Source: Stygiobacter sp. RIFOXYC2_FULL_38_25 (GTDB lineage Bacteria; Bacteroidota; Ignavibacteria; Ignavibacteriales; Melioribacteraceae). From it: DNA of 64,000 nt. Shown one piece after another: positions 1 through 7,576 of this stretch. The DNA is taken from assembly GCA_001803165.1 (NCBI GenBank), contig MHAZ01000021.1, positions 62,001-126,000 on the forward strand. The letters are read 5' to 3'. The notes under the pieces were generated by a model that saw only the letters and a program-made list of their open reading frames with translations, did not search any database and was not told the DNA's origin. Numbering within the stretch: the first letter of the stretch is position 1; every line of letters begins with the position of its first letter. The position numbers were made by a program, and so were the translations under genes.

Positions 1-87
1 GCGTTCTTTGCGTCTTGGCGAGAAACAAAAAGTAGGTTTTTAGAGGTTCTTTGAAGATAAAGTTTACAAACAATCAAAGGAGCGAAT
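1..87. other. Leader region with dispersed-repeat remnant
   Basis: The first 25 bases (GCGTTCTTTGCGTCTTGGCG...) resemble a short repeat often seen between genes in this group, judged from memory. A TTTG box near position 51 and AAAGGAG at 76-82 precede the first gene. No gene is visible upstream within the window. Confidence 0.3.
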
Positions 88-957
88 ATGTTGTTCATTT
101 TTGCACTACTAATAATAGCGATCTCTTACGCTACATACGTAAATCTAAAAAAAACCGGAAGGTACAGAGAATCAAAATTCGCTTTTATAGGCTATGCTTT
201 GGGCGGATTACTAATACTCTTCAAGCTCTTTACTGTTGTCCCGGCCGGTACAGTTGGAGTTGTAGATTTTCTTGGTAACGTAAGCGATAACACTCTTAAA
301 GCCGGTGTAAACTTTGTAAACCCTCTGGCTAACGTTGTTAAGTTCAGTATAAAAACTCAAGAGATTAAAGAAACAATGAATGTTCCTTCGATGGAAGGGT
401 TAAGCGTTCAGTTGGAAATTAGTTTGCTCTACAGTCTCGATCCGGAAAACGCTTCTAAGATTTATAAAACAGTCGGTGAGGATTACGCCAACATAATTCT
501 GATTCCGCAATTTCGTTCCGTTGTACGCGGTGTTACTTCAAAGTATGACGCAAAAGCATTATATACGGCTTCACGCGAACAACTTTCGCTTGAGATAAAA
601 AACGAACTTGAAAAATTAGTTGGTCCAAGAGGAATTACAATTGAGTTCGCGCCAATGCGTCAGATTATCCTTCCACAAGGTTTAACTGCTGCTATCGAAG
701 AGAAGTTGAAATCCGAGCAAGAAAGCCAGCGTATGCAATTTGTTTTAAGGCGTGAAGAACAAGAAGCTGATCGCAAACGCATTGAAGCAAAAGGTATTGC
801 GGATTTTCAAGCTATAGTTTCCAGAGGGATTAACGACCAGCTTCTTCAATGGAAAGGAATTGAAGCAACCGAAAAACTTGCTGCTTCTACAAACAGTAAA
901 ATTGTAGTTATTGGCGCCGGTAAAAGCGGATTGCCGCTTATTCTTAATCAAAACTAA
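88..957 (+). CDS. Prohibitin-family SPFH membrane protein
   Basis: Membrane-anchored scaffold of the prohibitin/SPFH family, which forms ring-like membrane assemblies; the bacterial role is poorly defined. Two N-terminal hydrophobic stretches (about residues 1-18 and 33-56) precede the SPFH domain (about 50-230). The motif VPAGTVGVVDFLG and the late segment with PQGLTAAIEEKLKSEQESQR are typical of prohibitins. A charged helical region follows, rich in Glu, Arg and Gln. Length (289 residues) fits the family. AAAGGAG just before the ATG supports this start. It stands alone, with a 110-base gap before the next gene. Family assignment is firm; function is inferred. Confidence 0.9.
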   Translation: MLFIFALLIIAISYATYVNLKKTGRYRESKFAFIGYALGGLLILFKLFTVVPAGTVGVVDFLGNVSDNTLKAGVNFVNPLANVVKFSIKTQEIKETMNVPSMEGLSVQLEISLLYSLDPENASKIYKTVGEDYANIILIPQFRSVVRGVTSKYDAKALYTASREQLSLEIKNELEKLVGPRGITIEFAPMRQIILPQGLTAAIEEKLKSEQESQRMQFVLRREEQEADRKRIEAKGIADFQAIVSRGINDQLLQWKGIEATEKLAASTNSKIVVIGAGKSGLPLILNQN

Positions 958-1067
958 CTTGTTTCTTATGTGCGGGTAATTAATATCCGCACATTTTCAG
1001 TTTCATGTAATATCTACTTTCAGAAACTTTCCTCGATAATGAGCTGTAGAATCCGTAAATTAAACCC

Positions 1068-1454
1068 GTGAAAAAATTAATTCACATATTGTTCATTCTG
1101 GCTTATTTACTCCCAACAGTTGGGTTAACTGTAGCTTATCATTTTTGTGGCGATACATTAGTTTCTACAAAAGTGATCATGACTTCCGAAGTAAAAGAGC
1201 CTGTTGATTGCTGCGGCGAAGAACCGGTTGATGATCCTTGCTGCACAGATCAGGTCGTTTCTCATAAACTTGATGATCTACATTTTGCCGCCGCAAAAAT
1301 TACGGTAGAACAGACTTATTCAGATTATGTTCTCATTCCGGTAGAAACATCCTACCAGACTGATGTAGTTGAAAACATTTCTATACAAAATACTATTTAC
1401 CTCTCACCGCCCGATAACCCCGCTTACATAATTAACCGCACTCTCCTTATTTAG
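1068..1454 (+). CDS. Cys-rich exported protein, HYC_CC_PP-like
   Basis: Small exported protein (128 residues) that I place in the HYC_CC_PP family from its pattern: an N-terminal hydrophobic signal segment, then HFC, two Cys-Cys pairs (DCCGEEP and DPCCTD) and a C-terminal SPPDNPAY. The biochemical function of the family is not known to me. The cysteine pairs suggest metal binding, and the neighbours (a heavy-metal-associated domain protein and a TonB receptor with its own Cys pair) point the same way. Start is GTG with no strong Shine-Dalgarno; no better start exists. It lies 77 bases before the next gene and probably belongs to the same metal-related group. Confidence 0.75.
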   Translation: MKKLIHILFILAYLLPTVGLTVAYHFCGDTLVSTKVIMTSEVKEPVDCCGEEPVDDPCCTDQVVSHKLDDLHFAAAKITVEQTYSDYVLIPVETSYQTDVVENISIQNTIYLSPPDNPAYIINRTLLI

Positions 1455-1531
1455 ATCACACTCGTAAGTTTTTTCTCAACACAAGTTTGTTGATCTAACA
1501 ATATTTTAAATTTTTACTCAAGGAGAGTTTT

Positions 1532-1879
1532 ATGAAAAAGTTAATCTCATTATTCGCCGTTTTATTATTCGCATCATCATTCAGCTATGCACAAGAAAGT
1601 AAAGTTGTTGAAGCCGAGTTCAAGATTTCCGGCAATTGCGGAATGTGTAAAGCTAGATTAGAAAAAGTGATGAAGATAAAAGAAGTTAAGTTTGCCAAGT
1701 GGGACAAAACCACAAAACTGATGAAGGTCGCTTACCTTTCTCCGGATATTACAGTTGATTCGCTTAAACACCGCGCTGCCGAAGTTGGACACGATACAGA
1801 CAAGTTCAAAGCAGATGACGCTGTTTATGCAAAATTGCCAAAGTGCTGCTTGTACCGCGATAACCCAACAACGCACTAA
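1532..1879 (+). CDS. Periplasmic heavy-metal-associated domain protein
   Basis: A 115-residue exported protein. Residues 1-20 form a Sec signal peptide ending near SYA-QE. The rest is an HMA (heavy-metal-associated) fold with a metal-binding GNCGMCK loop, that is CxxC, and a second cysteine pair near the C-terminus (PKCCLY). HMA domains bind Cu(I) or Zn(II), and the family often delivers metal between partners. A clear AAGGAG precedes the ATG. It sits 29 bases before a TonB-dependent receptor, so the three genes 1068-4158 likely form one metal (probably copper) handling unit. The metal identity is an inference. Confidence 0.85.
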   Translation: MKKLISLFAVLLFASSFSYAQESKVVEAEFKISGNCGMCKARLEKVMKIKEVKFAKWDKTTKLMKVAYLSPDITVDSLKHRAAEVGHDTDKFKADDAVYAKLPKCCLYRDNPTTH

Positions 1880-1908
1880 TTATATCAACTAAAAATTTGG
1901 AGAAAGCA

Positions 1909-4158
1909 ATGAAAAGTAAATTAATATTGCTTCTTCTTCTTGTGTCATCAGCTTTTCTCTACTCGCAGCAGATGCTGAAAGGAAGAGTTGTTGAAAAAGA
2001 CGAAGAAGGAAAGCTTGTTCCGCTTGTGGGCGTTAATGTTTTTTGGGAAGACTCAAAAGTTGGAACTACAACCGATATTGATGGAAAATTTTCCATCCCG
2101 TTCAAAAAAGAATATCATGCTCTAATTGCAAGCATGATTGGCTACCGTGCTGATACGTCGCATGTTTCAAATACAGAACCGCTCGAAATTGTTTTATTAA
2201 GTGAAGCAACAAAGCTTAGTGATGTTGAAGTTGTTGGCAAGCAAAACACAACTTTTTCCGATTATCTCTCTATTGAAAACAAAGGGATAATGACCGATAA
2301 AGAATTATACAAAGCCGCTTGCTGCAACCTTTCGGAAAGCTTCGAAACAAATCCTTCTATTGATGTTTCTTTCACCGATGCAATTACCGGAGCAAAACAA
2401 ATTGAAATGTTAGGACTTTCCGGAGTATATACTCAAACAACAATGGAAAATCTGCCGTACATCCGCGGACTTATGTCCAACGTTGGATTAACATTTATCC
2501 CCGGCACATGGGTGCAATCAATCAACGTATCAAAAGGAATTGGTTCGGTCGCAAACGGATTTGAATCAATGACAGGGCAAATAGATGTTGATTTAAAAAA
2601 GCCATTTACTGTTGAAACGGAAAAGTTTTTCGTTAACATGTATGCAGACTACGACCAGCGGTTTGAAGGTAATTTGAATTACAGAACTTCCTTAAGTGAT
2701 AAAGTTTCTGTAATCAATTTATTTCACGCCAGTTCACGTAAGCATGGTTTTGACGCTAACAATGATAGATTTATTGATATGCCTAAATTTACAACCTACA
2801 ACGTTATGCAGCGTTGGCATTTTCAAACAGATGCAGGCTGGGAAGGTCAATTCGGCTTTCAATATTTAAGTGATGCTAAAGATGGCGGAACAGATTCACA
2901 TGCAGCAACTGCCGATCACGCAAACTCTACATATTTATATTCTACCAAAAACAATCAGCTAAATCTTTACGGAAAACTTGGTTACGTTTTTCAAGACGCT
3001 GTGTACAAGTCATTCGGAATTCAGTGGTCGCTTAACAGTTACCGCAACTCATCTTTGTTTGGTTTAAGAAATTACGACGGCAACGAAAAAACCGGCTACT
3101 TTAATTTCATTTACCAATCAAACTTCGGCTCGCCAAATCACAAGTTTAGAACCGGTTTTAGTTTCTTGTTCGATCAATACGATGAAACGTTTATAGCAAA
3201 CCGTTTTCAGCGCGTAGAAAGAATTCCGGGTACTTTTTTCGAATACACTTACACTATGGACGAGAATCTTTCTTTCATTCTTGGCGCTCGGGCTGACCAG
3301 CATAATTATTACGGATTTATGTTTACTCCTCGTTTCCATATGAGATGGGCTCCTCAAGAAGATTGGGTTTTCCGTGCAGTTGCCGGAAGAGGCTACCGCA
3401 CTTCAAATATTTTTACGGAGAATTCTTCGGTATTTGCAAGTGCACGTAAGCTTAACATCTTAGCAAGCGAATCATTCGGTTACGGATTATCTCAAGAAAA
3501 AGCTTGGAACTTTGGTGTGAACCTCACACATTATTTTACTTACGATTACCGAGATGGAACAATTTCCGTTGATTTCTACCGTACACAGTTTGAGCAGGCT
3601 ACAATTGCTGATCTTGATTTCAATCCGCAAGAAGTAAATTTCTATTCTGTTGCCAATGGTAGTTACTCGAACAGCGTTCAAGTAGAATTGAATTATCCGG
3701 TAATTGAAAGACTTGATACTCGTATTGCTTACCGTTACATGGATGTAAAGCAAGAGATTGGAGGGAAGATGCAGGACCGTTTGTTCACTTCTAAGAATCG
3801 TGTTTTGGTAAATCTTGCTTACTCAACTTTGCGCGAAGCTAAAGACGATCCGCAAATGACTTACGACTTAACAGTACAGTGGTTCGGTCCAAAACGTTTA
3901 CCTTCTACTAACGCGAATCCGATTAATTTTCAAGCGAGGGAAAATTCCCCAAGTTTTGCTCTAGTAAATATGCAGATTACAAGATCTTTCTTTGCCGGTT
4001 TCGATCTCTACCTTGGAATAGAAAACTTACTTGGTTTCAAGCAAGATAATCCAATTCTCGATCCGCTTCATCCAAACGGAAATTATTTTGATGCTTCGAT
4101 GATTTGGGGACCGGTAAACGGTAGATCAATGTACGCCGGTGTAAGATATAAAATGTGA
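1909..4158 (+). CDS. TonB-dependent receptor, metal-linked
   Basis: Outer-membrane, energy-coupled importer of about 749 residues. The frame stays open to a TTG at 1897, but ATG at 1909 with GGAG nine bases upstream gives a proper signal peptide (MKSKLILLLLLVSSAFLYS). A carboxypeptidase-regulatory-like domain follows (about 25-105, GTTTDIDGKFSIPF), then the plug (about 115-215) with a Cys-Cys pair in KAACCNLSESFETNPS. A long beta-barrel ends in an aromatic/basic residue pattern (GVRYKM). Receptors with this CCNLSESFETNPS signature are, as I remember, linked with HMA proteins in Bacteroidota; here an HMA gene is immediately upstream. The substrate is probably a metal or metal complex, but is not proven by sequence. 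Confidence 0.88.
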   Translation: MKSKLILLLLLVSSAFLYSQQMLKGRVVEKDEEGKLVPLVGVNVFWEDSKVGTTTDIDGKFSIPFKKEYHALIASMIGYRADTSHVSNTEPLEIVLLSEATKLSDVEVVGKQNTTFSDYLSIENKGIMTDKELYKAACCNLSESFETNPSIDVSFTDAITGAKQIEMLGLSGVYTQTTMENLPYIRGLMSNVGLTFIPGTWVQSINVSKGIGSVANGFESMTGQIDVDLKKPFTVETEKFFVNMYADYDQRFEGNLNYRTSLSDKVSVINLFHASSRKHGFDANNDRFIDMPKFTTYNVMQRWHFQTDAGWEGQFGFQYLSDAKDGGTDSHAATADHANSTYLYSTKNNQLNLYGKLGYVFQDAVYKSFGIQWSLNSYRNSSLFGLRNYDGNEKTGYFNFIYQSNFGSPNHKFRTGFSFLFDQYDETFIANRFQRVERIPGTFFEYTYTMDENLSFILGARADQHNYYGFMFTPRFHMRWAPQEDWVFRAVAGRGYRTSNIFTENSSVFASARKLNILASESFGYGLSQEKAWNFGVNLTHYFTYDYRDGTISVDFYRTQFEQATIADLDFNPQEVNFYSVANGSYSNSVQVELNYPVIERLDTRIAYRYMDVKQEIGGKMQDRLFTSKNRVLVNLAYSTLREAKDDPQMTYDLTVQWFGPKRLPSTNANPINFQARENSPSFALVNMQITRSFFAGFDLYLGIENLLGFKQDNPILDPLHPNGNYFDASMIWGPVNGRSMYAGVRYKM

Positions 4159-4193
4159 GCTGGATGCTGGATACTAGATGTTGAATGCTGGAT
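4159..4193. repeat. Dispersed CTGGATACTAGAT repeat, left copy
   Basis: Contains CTGGATACTAGAT at 4167-4179 within a run of CTGGAT/CTGGATAC-like words. The same 13-mer occurs at 50995-51007, its exact complement at 51077-51089, and a one-mismatch complement at 5281-5292. This copy and the 5281 copy flank the Mrr-type gene in opposite orientation. Confidence 0.7.
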
Positions 4194-4245
4194 CAAAAAC
4201 AGAAAGTATATTTTGAAGAGACTCGCCACCCTACTCGGCGAGTCT

Positions 4246-5160
4246 TTACTCTTCTTCAAAGTAATCGTTATCAATCTTTTTTATTTCGTAAACATGATGA
4301 TTTGCAACGCCCAAATTCAAATCAATCATAAATTGAGATAATTGTTCTCCATCAATCAAAACAATTTTGGTTTCATTTTTGGGTTGATAATCCTTTGCCT
4401 CAGAGGAGAATCGGGATGTTGTAATAAAAACACCTTTCTTAGCACCTTGACCAGCTAATGCACCGACAAATTTTTGAAGTTCTGGTCGCCCCACTACATT
4501 TTCCCAGCGTTTTGCTTGAATATAAATCACATCCAAACCTAATCTATCTTCTTTTATAATTCCGTCTATCCCCTCATCACCGCTACGCCCGATTGATTTA
4601 CCAGCTTCTTTTATAGTACCGCCATAGCCCATTTTTACAAGCAGATCAACTACGAGATTTTCAAAAAATTGAGGCGAACATGTTCTTACTTTAGAAAGTA
4701 ATTCTTGTGCAAGATTTTTTCTAATGCTCAGATAACTGCTTTCAATAATTTCTTCCGGTGTTGCTGTACTTTGTGTGATATCAATTTCACTTTCAGTGGA
4801 AGATGAATTTTCCCTTTGTCTGCCGGTGTTTTCTATATATCCGGGAATAGTCTTAAGGAGTTTAAGATTTACTTCTTGGAGATTTCTGTTAAGTAATTCT
4901 TTGCCTGAGCTGGTAAGTCTAAAAATCCCTCTTCCGGTATTGTCAATTAGCGAAGCCATTTTCAAATGAGCTTTCGCCCAGAAGACTCTATTATAAAATG
5001 TTTTTTGCGTTCCGCTCGGTAAATATTGGTTCGCTTCTTTTTCGGTTAGTTGAAAGTGATGTTGTAGTTTTTCAAGCACTTCTGTGGTTGAGTGTTCAGC
5101 ACCATCTGAAATTTCTTTCATAAAGGGAAGCATGATACTTTGAAAGTCCGGTATTGCCAT
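4246..5160 (-). CDS. mrr: Mrr-type restriction endonuclease
   Basis: Type IV-like restriction enzyme that cuts modified or foreign DNA. The N-terminal ~90 residues look like the Mrr winged-helix DNA-binding domain. A Ser/Thr-rich linker follows (about 110-140). The C-terminal catalytic domain (about 160-285) shows the PD-(D/E)xK pattern: GRSGDEGIDG near 193 and IYIQAKRW near 215, where the usual E-x-K is Q-x-K as in classical Mrr. The length of 304 residues is normal. No methylase gene is adjacent, consistent with a modification-dependent enzyme. The gene lies between inverted copies of a dispersed repeat (4167-4179 and 5281-5292), which suggests it entered as a cassette. Confidence 0.88.
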   Translation of the reverse strand: MAIPDFQSIMLPFMKEISDGAEHSTTEVLEKLQHHFQLTEKEANQYLPSGTQKTFYNRVFWAKAHLKMASLIDNTGRGIFRLTSSGKELLNRNLQEVNLKLLKTIPGYIENTGRQRENSSSTESEIDITQSTATPEEIIESSYLSIRKNLAQELLSKVRTCSPQFFENLVVDLLVKMGYGGTIKEAGKSIGRSGDEGIDGIIKEDRLGLDVIYIQAKRWENVVGRPELQKFVGALAGQGAKKGVFITTSRFSSEAKDYQPKNETKIVLIDGEQLSQFMIDLNLGVANHHVYEIKKIDNDYFEEE

Positions 5161-5259
5161 TATAATTTCTCCATTGTTATTTGCGCGACAAATAACTCCA
5201 AAACAAAAATACGTTTACAATGTTTCATTCAAAACTATATTTTTACCGTATGGGTTTTT

Positions 5260-5299
5260 ATCCAGTATCCATTATCAAGTATCTAATATCCAACTTCCA
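5260..5299. repeat. Dispersed repeat, right copy, inverted
   Basis: Words TCCAGTATCC, ATCAAGTATC and ATCTAATATCCA. The last (5281-5292) is a one-mismatch reverse complement of CTGGATACTAGAT, placing this copy opposite to the one at 4159-4193 on the other side of the Mrr gene. Confidence 0.65.
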
Positions 5300-5317
5300 G
5301 AAAGAATCGAGGTATTA

Positions 5318-5665
5318 ATGGCTTCACCAACAAAAATAAAGCTACACAAACAAGAGTATTTAGAAATCGTTTGGGATGATGGAAAGACGCACAATTTTGA
5401 TCTAAAATTTCTGCGAGATGAATCTCCAGACGCTGGAAACAAAGGAGAAACCATTCTTTGGAAACATTACGCTCCGCCGCCAAAGAAACCACTTACTCCG
5501 CAAGCCTACGAAGTTGAGAAAATTGAAATGGTCGGCAATTATGCAATTCAAATTAAGTGGAAAGACGGCTACGATTTTGGAATTTATTCTTGGGATGTTC
5601 TGCAGAGACTTGGCGATTACTTAGAAGTAAAAAACAATTTACATCAAGATTTTGAGCACGAATGA
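5318..5665 (+). CDS. DUF971 domain protein
   Basis: A 115-residue cytosolic protein of the DUF971 family (gamma-butyrobetaine hydroxylase-like N-terminal domain). Family members are often linked with Fe-S cluster or apo-protein maturation, but without a settled reaction. The core reads YLEIVWDDGKTHNFDLKFLR near the start, and later YAIQIKWKDGYDFGIYSWDVLQ. The frame is open upstream to 5174, but that part translates repeat DNA; ATG at 5318 gives the canonical N-terminus (MASPTKIKLHKQ) and has GAGG seven bases before it. It converges with the TlpA gene across a shared hairpin. Confidence 0.88.
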   Translation: MASPTKIKLHKQEYLEIVWDDGKTHNFDLKFLRDESPDAGNKGETILWKHYAPPPKKPLTPQAYEVEKIEMVGNYAIQIKWKDGYDFGIYSWDVLQRLGDYLEVKNNLHQDFEHE

Positions 5666-5671
5666 AACAGA

Positions 5672-5736
5672 GCAAGAATAAGAGCATGAGCAAAAGCAAG
5701 AGTTTTTCTCGATCATGCTCTTGCTCTTATTCTTAA
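5672..5736. terminator. Bidirectional hairpin between converging genes
   Basis: AGAATAAGAGCA at 5676-5687 pairs perfectly with TGCTCTTATTCT at 5722-5733, with further partial pairing inside (GAGCATGA / TCATGCTC). It lies between the stops of two converging genes. The arms are built of AAGAGC/AAGAGCATGAGC words, so it may also be a dispersed repeat. Confidence 0.55.
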
Positions 5737-5743
5737 TCTAATC

Positions 5744-6346
5744 TTACAAAAGTTTCTTAATATGCTCTTCGTAAACTTCTTTTCCTCTCAGGCCAACATA
5801 GCTGGCAACTATTTTACCTTGCTTATCAATCACAAAAGCAGTTGGAATAGACTGGATTCCGCCGTAACTGATAGTTATTGCTTCGTTGCCATAAACAACT
5901 GGATAGTTGATTCCATAATCCTTCATAAATGGAACAACTTCTTCTTTAGTTTGAGGTGAATCAACAGAAATCCCTATAACCTCAAATCCTTTCTTGCCAT
6001 ATTTTTTCTTTAGTTCTACTAAATCGGGAATTCCTTTACGGCAAGGCGGGCACCAAGTTGCCCAGAAATCGAGAATAACAACTTTTCCTTTTAAGCTGGA
6101 AAGTTTGAGTTTCTTTCCGTCGGTTGTAGGTAATTCAAAATCCGGGGCTTCAACAGATTTCTGTTCGCCAGCCGGAACGTAGTTTGGCGGATATGGTCCG
6201 TTCGGCTCTTCGCCACCAAAGAGGTAATCTGCATTATTGAAACCGAAAAGAAGAATAACTACTGCAAAAAATATCCCCGTATAAATTCTGCTTCTATGTT
6301 TTTTACTCAAAACCGGAATCTCTTTCTTGTTTTTAATTTGACTCAT
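5744..6346 (-). CDS. TlpA-family membrane-anchored thioredoxin
   Basis: Periplasmic disulfide oxidoreductase of the TlpA/ResA type. A basic N-terminus and one membrane helix (about residues 21-38) anchor it. The AhpC/TSA-like thioredoxin domain starts near residue 66 (APDFELPTTDGKKLKLSSL) and carries the redox site WCPPC with Cys99 and Cys102. The cis-Pro segment reads IQSIPTAFVID. Length 200. It is the last gene of a minus-strand group after two small Cys-containing membrane or redox proteins (DUF6132-like and DUF1858), so a shared role in periplasmic thiol or cytochrome maturation is plausible but inferred. Confidence 0.9.
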   Translation of the reverse strand: MSQIKNKKEIPVLSKKHRSRIYTGIFFAVVILLFGFNNADYLFGGEEPNGPYPPNYVPAGEQKSVEAPDFELPTTDGKKLKLSSLKGKVVILDFWATWCPPCRKGIPDLVELKKKYGKKGFEVIGISVDSPQTKEEVVPFMKDYGINYPVVYGNEAITISYGGIQSIPTAFVIDKQGKIVASYVGLRGKEVYEEHIKKLL

Positions 6347-6400
6347 TTGTTCCTCTGTTTGATCTGTTTAAAAATAACAATTTCTTATTGGGTAGAAAAT

Positions 6401-6613
6401 TCAATTTGATTTACACATCAACTTCCGGTTTAGTTCCGCTTCAAACTCAGAAATCTGCTCATTCGTAAAACCTTTCTCTTTTGCTGCGGCTTCCAGCGTT
6501 CCCCAGACCGGCTCTCCGCAACGCAAGCACCTAATTCCTTTGTCGCTAAGATATGCAACTGCTTCCGGTAAAACTTTTACTAATTCTTCTATTTCAATTT
6601 GCCGCGTTATCAT
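6401..6613 (-). CDS. DUF1858 domain small protein
   Basis: A 70-residue cytosolic protein matching the DUF1858 pattern: an N-terminal helix (IEIEELVKVLPEAVAYL), then a CLRCGEP motif (CxxC), then helices ending in ELNRKL. The fold is thought to be a small helical domain that may bind a cofactor or metal; no reaction is known. Its start overlaps the end of the upstream gene by 20 bases, so the two are translationally linked. It belongs to a minus-strand group with the TlpA thioredoxin. Confidence 0.85.
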   Translation of the reverse strand: MITRQIEIEELVKVLPEAVAYLSDKGIRCLRCGEPVWGTLEAAAKEKGFTNEQISEFEAELNRKLMCKSN

Positions 6614-6806
6614 CTGCTTTCTTCTTCGATGGAAATGAAATTATAAATCCGGCAACTCCGCCATAAATTGTAGAAATCCACGGATTGCTTGTTATTGGGC
6701 ATGTGCCGGATGTACAGCCGATAAAATAATAGTAAGCGTAACCAAGCGAAGCTCCTGCGGCAACCGGCAATATACGCTTCAGCAAAAATGCTTTATCAAT
6801 TTTCAA
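6594..6806 (-). CDS. DUF6132-like small membrane protein
   Basis: A 70-residue protein with two hydrophobic helices (about residues 11-28 and 41-60) and a cysteine-containing loop GCTSGTCPITSNPWIS between them. That Cx4C-P-I-(T/S)-SNP loop is what I remember for DUF6132 family proteins, whose function is unknown. The spacing to the next gene is a 20-base overlap. Position in a group with DUF1858 and TlpA suggests a link to thiol or metal chemistry, by inference only. Confidence 0.75.
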   Translation of the reverse strand: MKIDKAFLLKRILPVAAGASLGYAYYYFIGCTSGTCPITSNPWISTIYGGVAGFIISFPSKKKADDNAAN

Positions 6807-6883
6807 GAAACTCCTTTTTCAGATTCGATTTAATACAACAATTAGATGTGAAAAAATATTATTCGATTCGCGGAATGGTTAGC

Positions 6884-7339
6884 TTATTTTCTCCCTTCTC
6901 CCCATTTCAAAACTTCAACTTTAACATCAACAATTCCCGCAGTTACCATATCAAGCGCAATAGCCACACCGTAGGATAAATCAATTATACGGTCAGGACG
7001 AAACGGCATTCTGTCATTAATTGGAATTGTTACCGATTTTTTATTGTAGAGATTTGTTACACGAACAATCGTTCCCATTCTATATGACGGATGCGCGGCA
7101 GAAAGACCGTTCATATCGTAAATCTCACCGCTGTAAGTTGGTAGCCCATTATATTTATCGGCATAAAAAGAAGCCACACCGGTTTGAGTTTCGAGGACTT
7201 CGGCATCGTCAATTCCGGGCTCAATATCGGAAACAACTTCTTTTTCGGCTTGTTCAACTTTATTTTTTTGATATCTAACGGTAGCGCTGCAAGCTGCAAG
7301 GAGAATGACTAAAAATAAAAGTGAAATGAGTCTAAGCAT
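6884..7339 (-). CDS. RlpA-like septal ring lipoprotein
   Basis: Outer-membrane lipoprotein of the RlpA family, related to lytic transglycosylases acting on peptidoglycan stripped of peptides. The signal ends in a lipobox (LLAAC, Cys near residue 17). The double-psi beta-barrel domain follows: TGVASFYADKYNGLPTYSGE, then the conserved AAHPSYRMGT and INDRMPFRPDRIIDLS, which keep the His and Asp of the active site. At 151 residues it lacks a SPOR domain. It precedes the small-protein/TlpA group by 77 bases on the same strand and may share a promoter. Confidence 0.87.
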   Translation of the reverse strand: MLRLISLLFLVILLAACSATVRYQKNKVEQAEKEVVSDIEPGIDDAEVLETQTGVASFYADKYNGLPTYSGEIYDMNGLSAAHPSYRMGTIVRVTNLYNKKSVTIPINDRMPFRPDRIIDLSYGVAIALDMVTAGIVDVKVEVLKWGEGRK

Positions 7340-7364
7340 GTTCTTTCGGAAAATGTTGCGTTAA

Positions 7365-7397
7365 AATACAAAAGGGAGCGAAACTTCGCTCCCTTTC
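7365..7397 (-). terminator. Rho-independent terminator, minus strand
   Basis: AAGGGAGCG at 7372-7380 pairs with CGCTCCCTT at 7387-7395. On the minus strand the hairpin is followed by TTTTGTATTTT. It lies upstream of both divergent flanking genes, so it should end a separate minus-strand transcript, namely the structured RNA candidate at 7398-7515. Confidence 0.6.
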
Positions 7398-7515
7398 GAC
7401 CTCACCAATGTAGGATAATTCCAGCCAGGAGTCCTACATATTTTATTTGAAAAATATAGTCTCCGGAATTCTAATGTGGTGAGATATATCACCGCATAAT
7501 TATTCATAATTAGTT
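7398..7515 (-). ncRNA. Candidate structured non-coding RNA (rod-like)
   Basis: Four nested helices stack into one rod: 7401-7407 with 7477-7483 (CTCACCA/TGGTGAG), 7417-7422 with 7465-7470 (AATTCC/GGAATT), 7428-7431 with 7461-7464, and 7438-7444 with 7451-7457. A terminator hairpin with a T-run follows on the minus strand. An alternative hairpin (GGTGA 7478-7482 with TCACC 7489-7493) competes with the outer helix. The shape recalls 6S-type RNAs, but I recognise no family sequence. Strand is chosen from the terminator; a leader of carA on the plus strand is the alternative. Confidence 0.4.
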
Positions 7516-7576
7516 TCAGTATTGAAAGTAATCTTTTTGTCAGCCGCTCATTTTTTTTTATTTTTGTAAGGCACTT

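Noticed and set aside
5174-5317. N-terminal extension of the DUF971 gene
   Set aside because: It translates the dispersed repeat. The conserved domain and the ribosome-binding site both point to ATG 5318.
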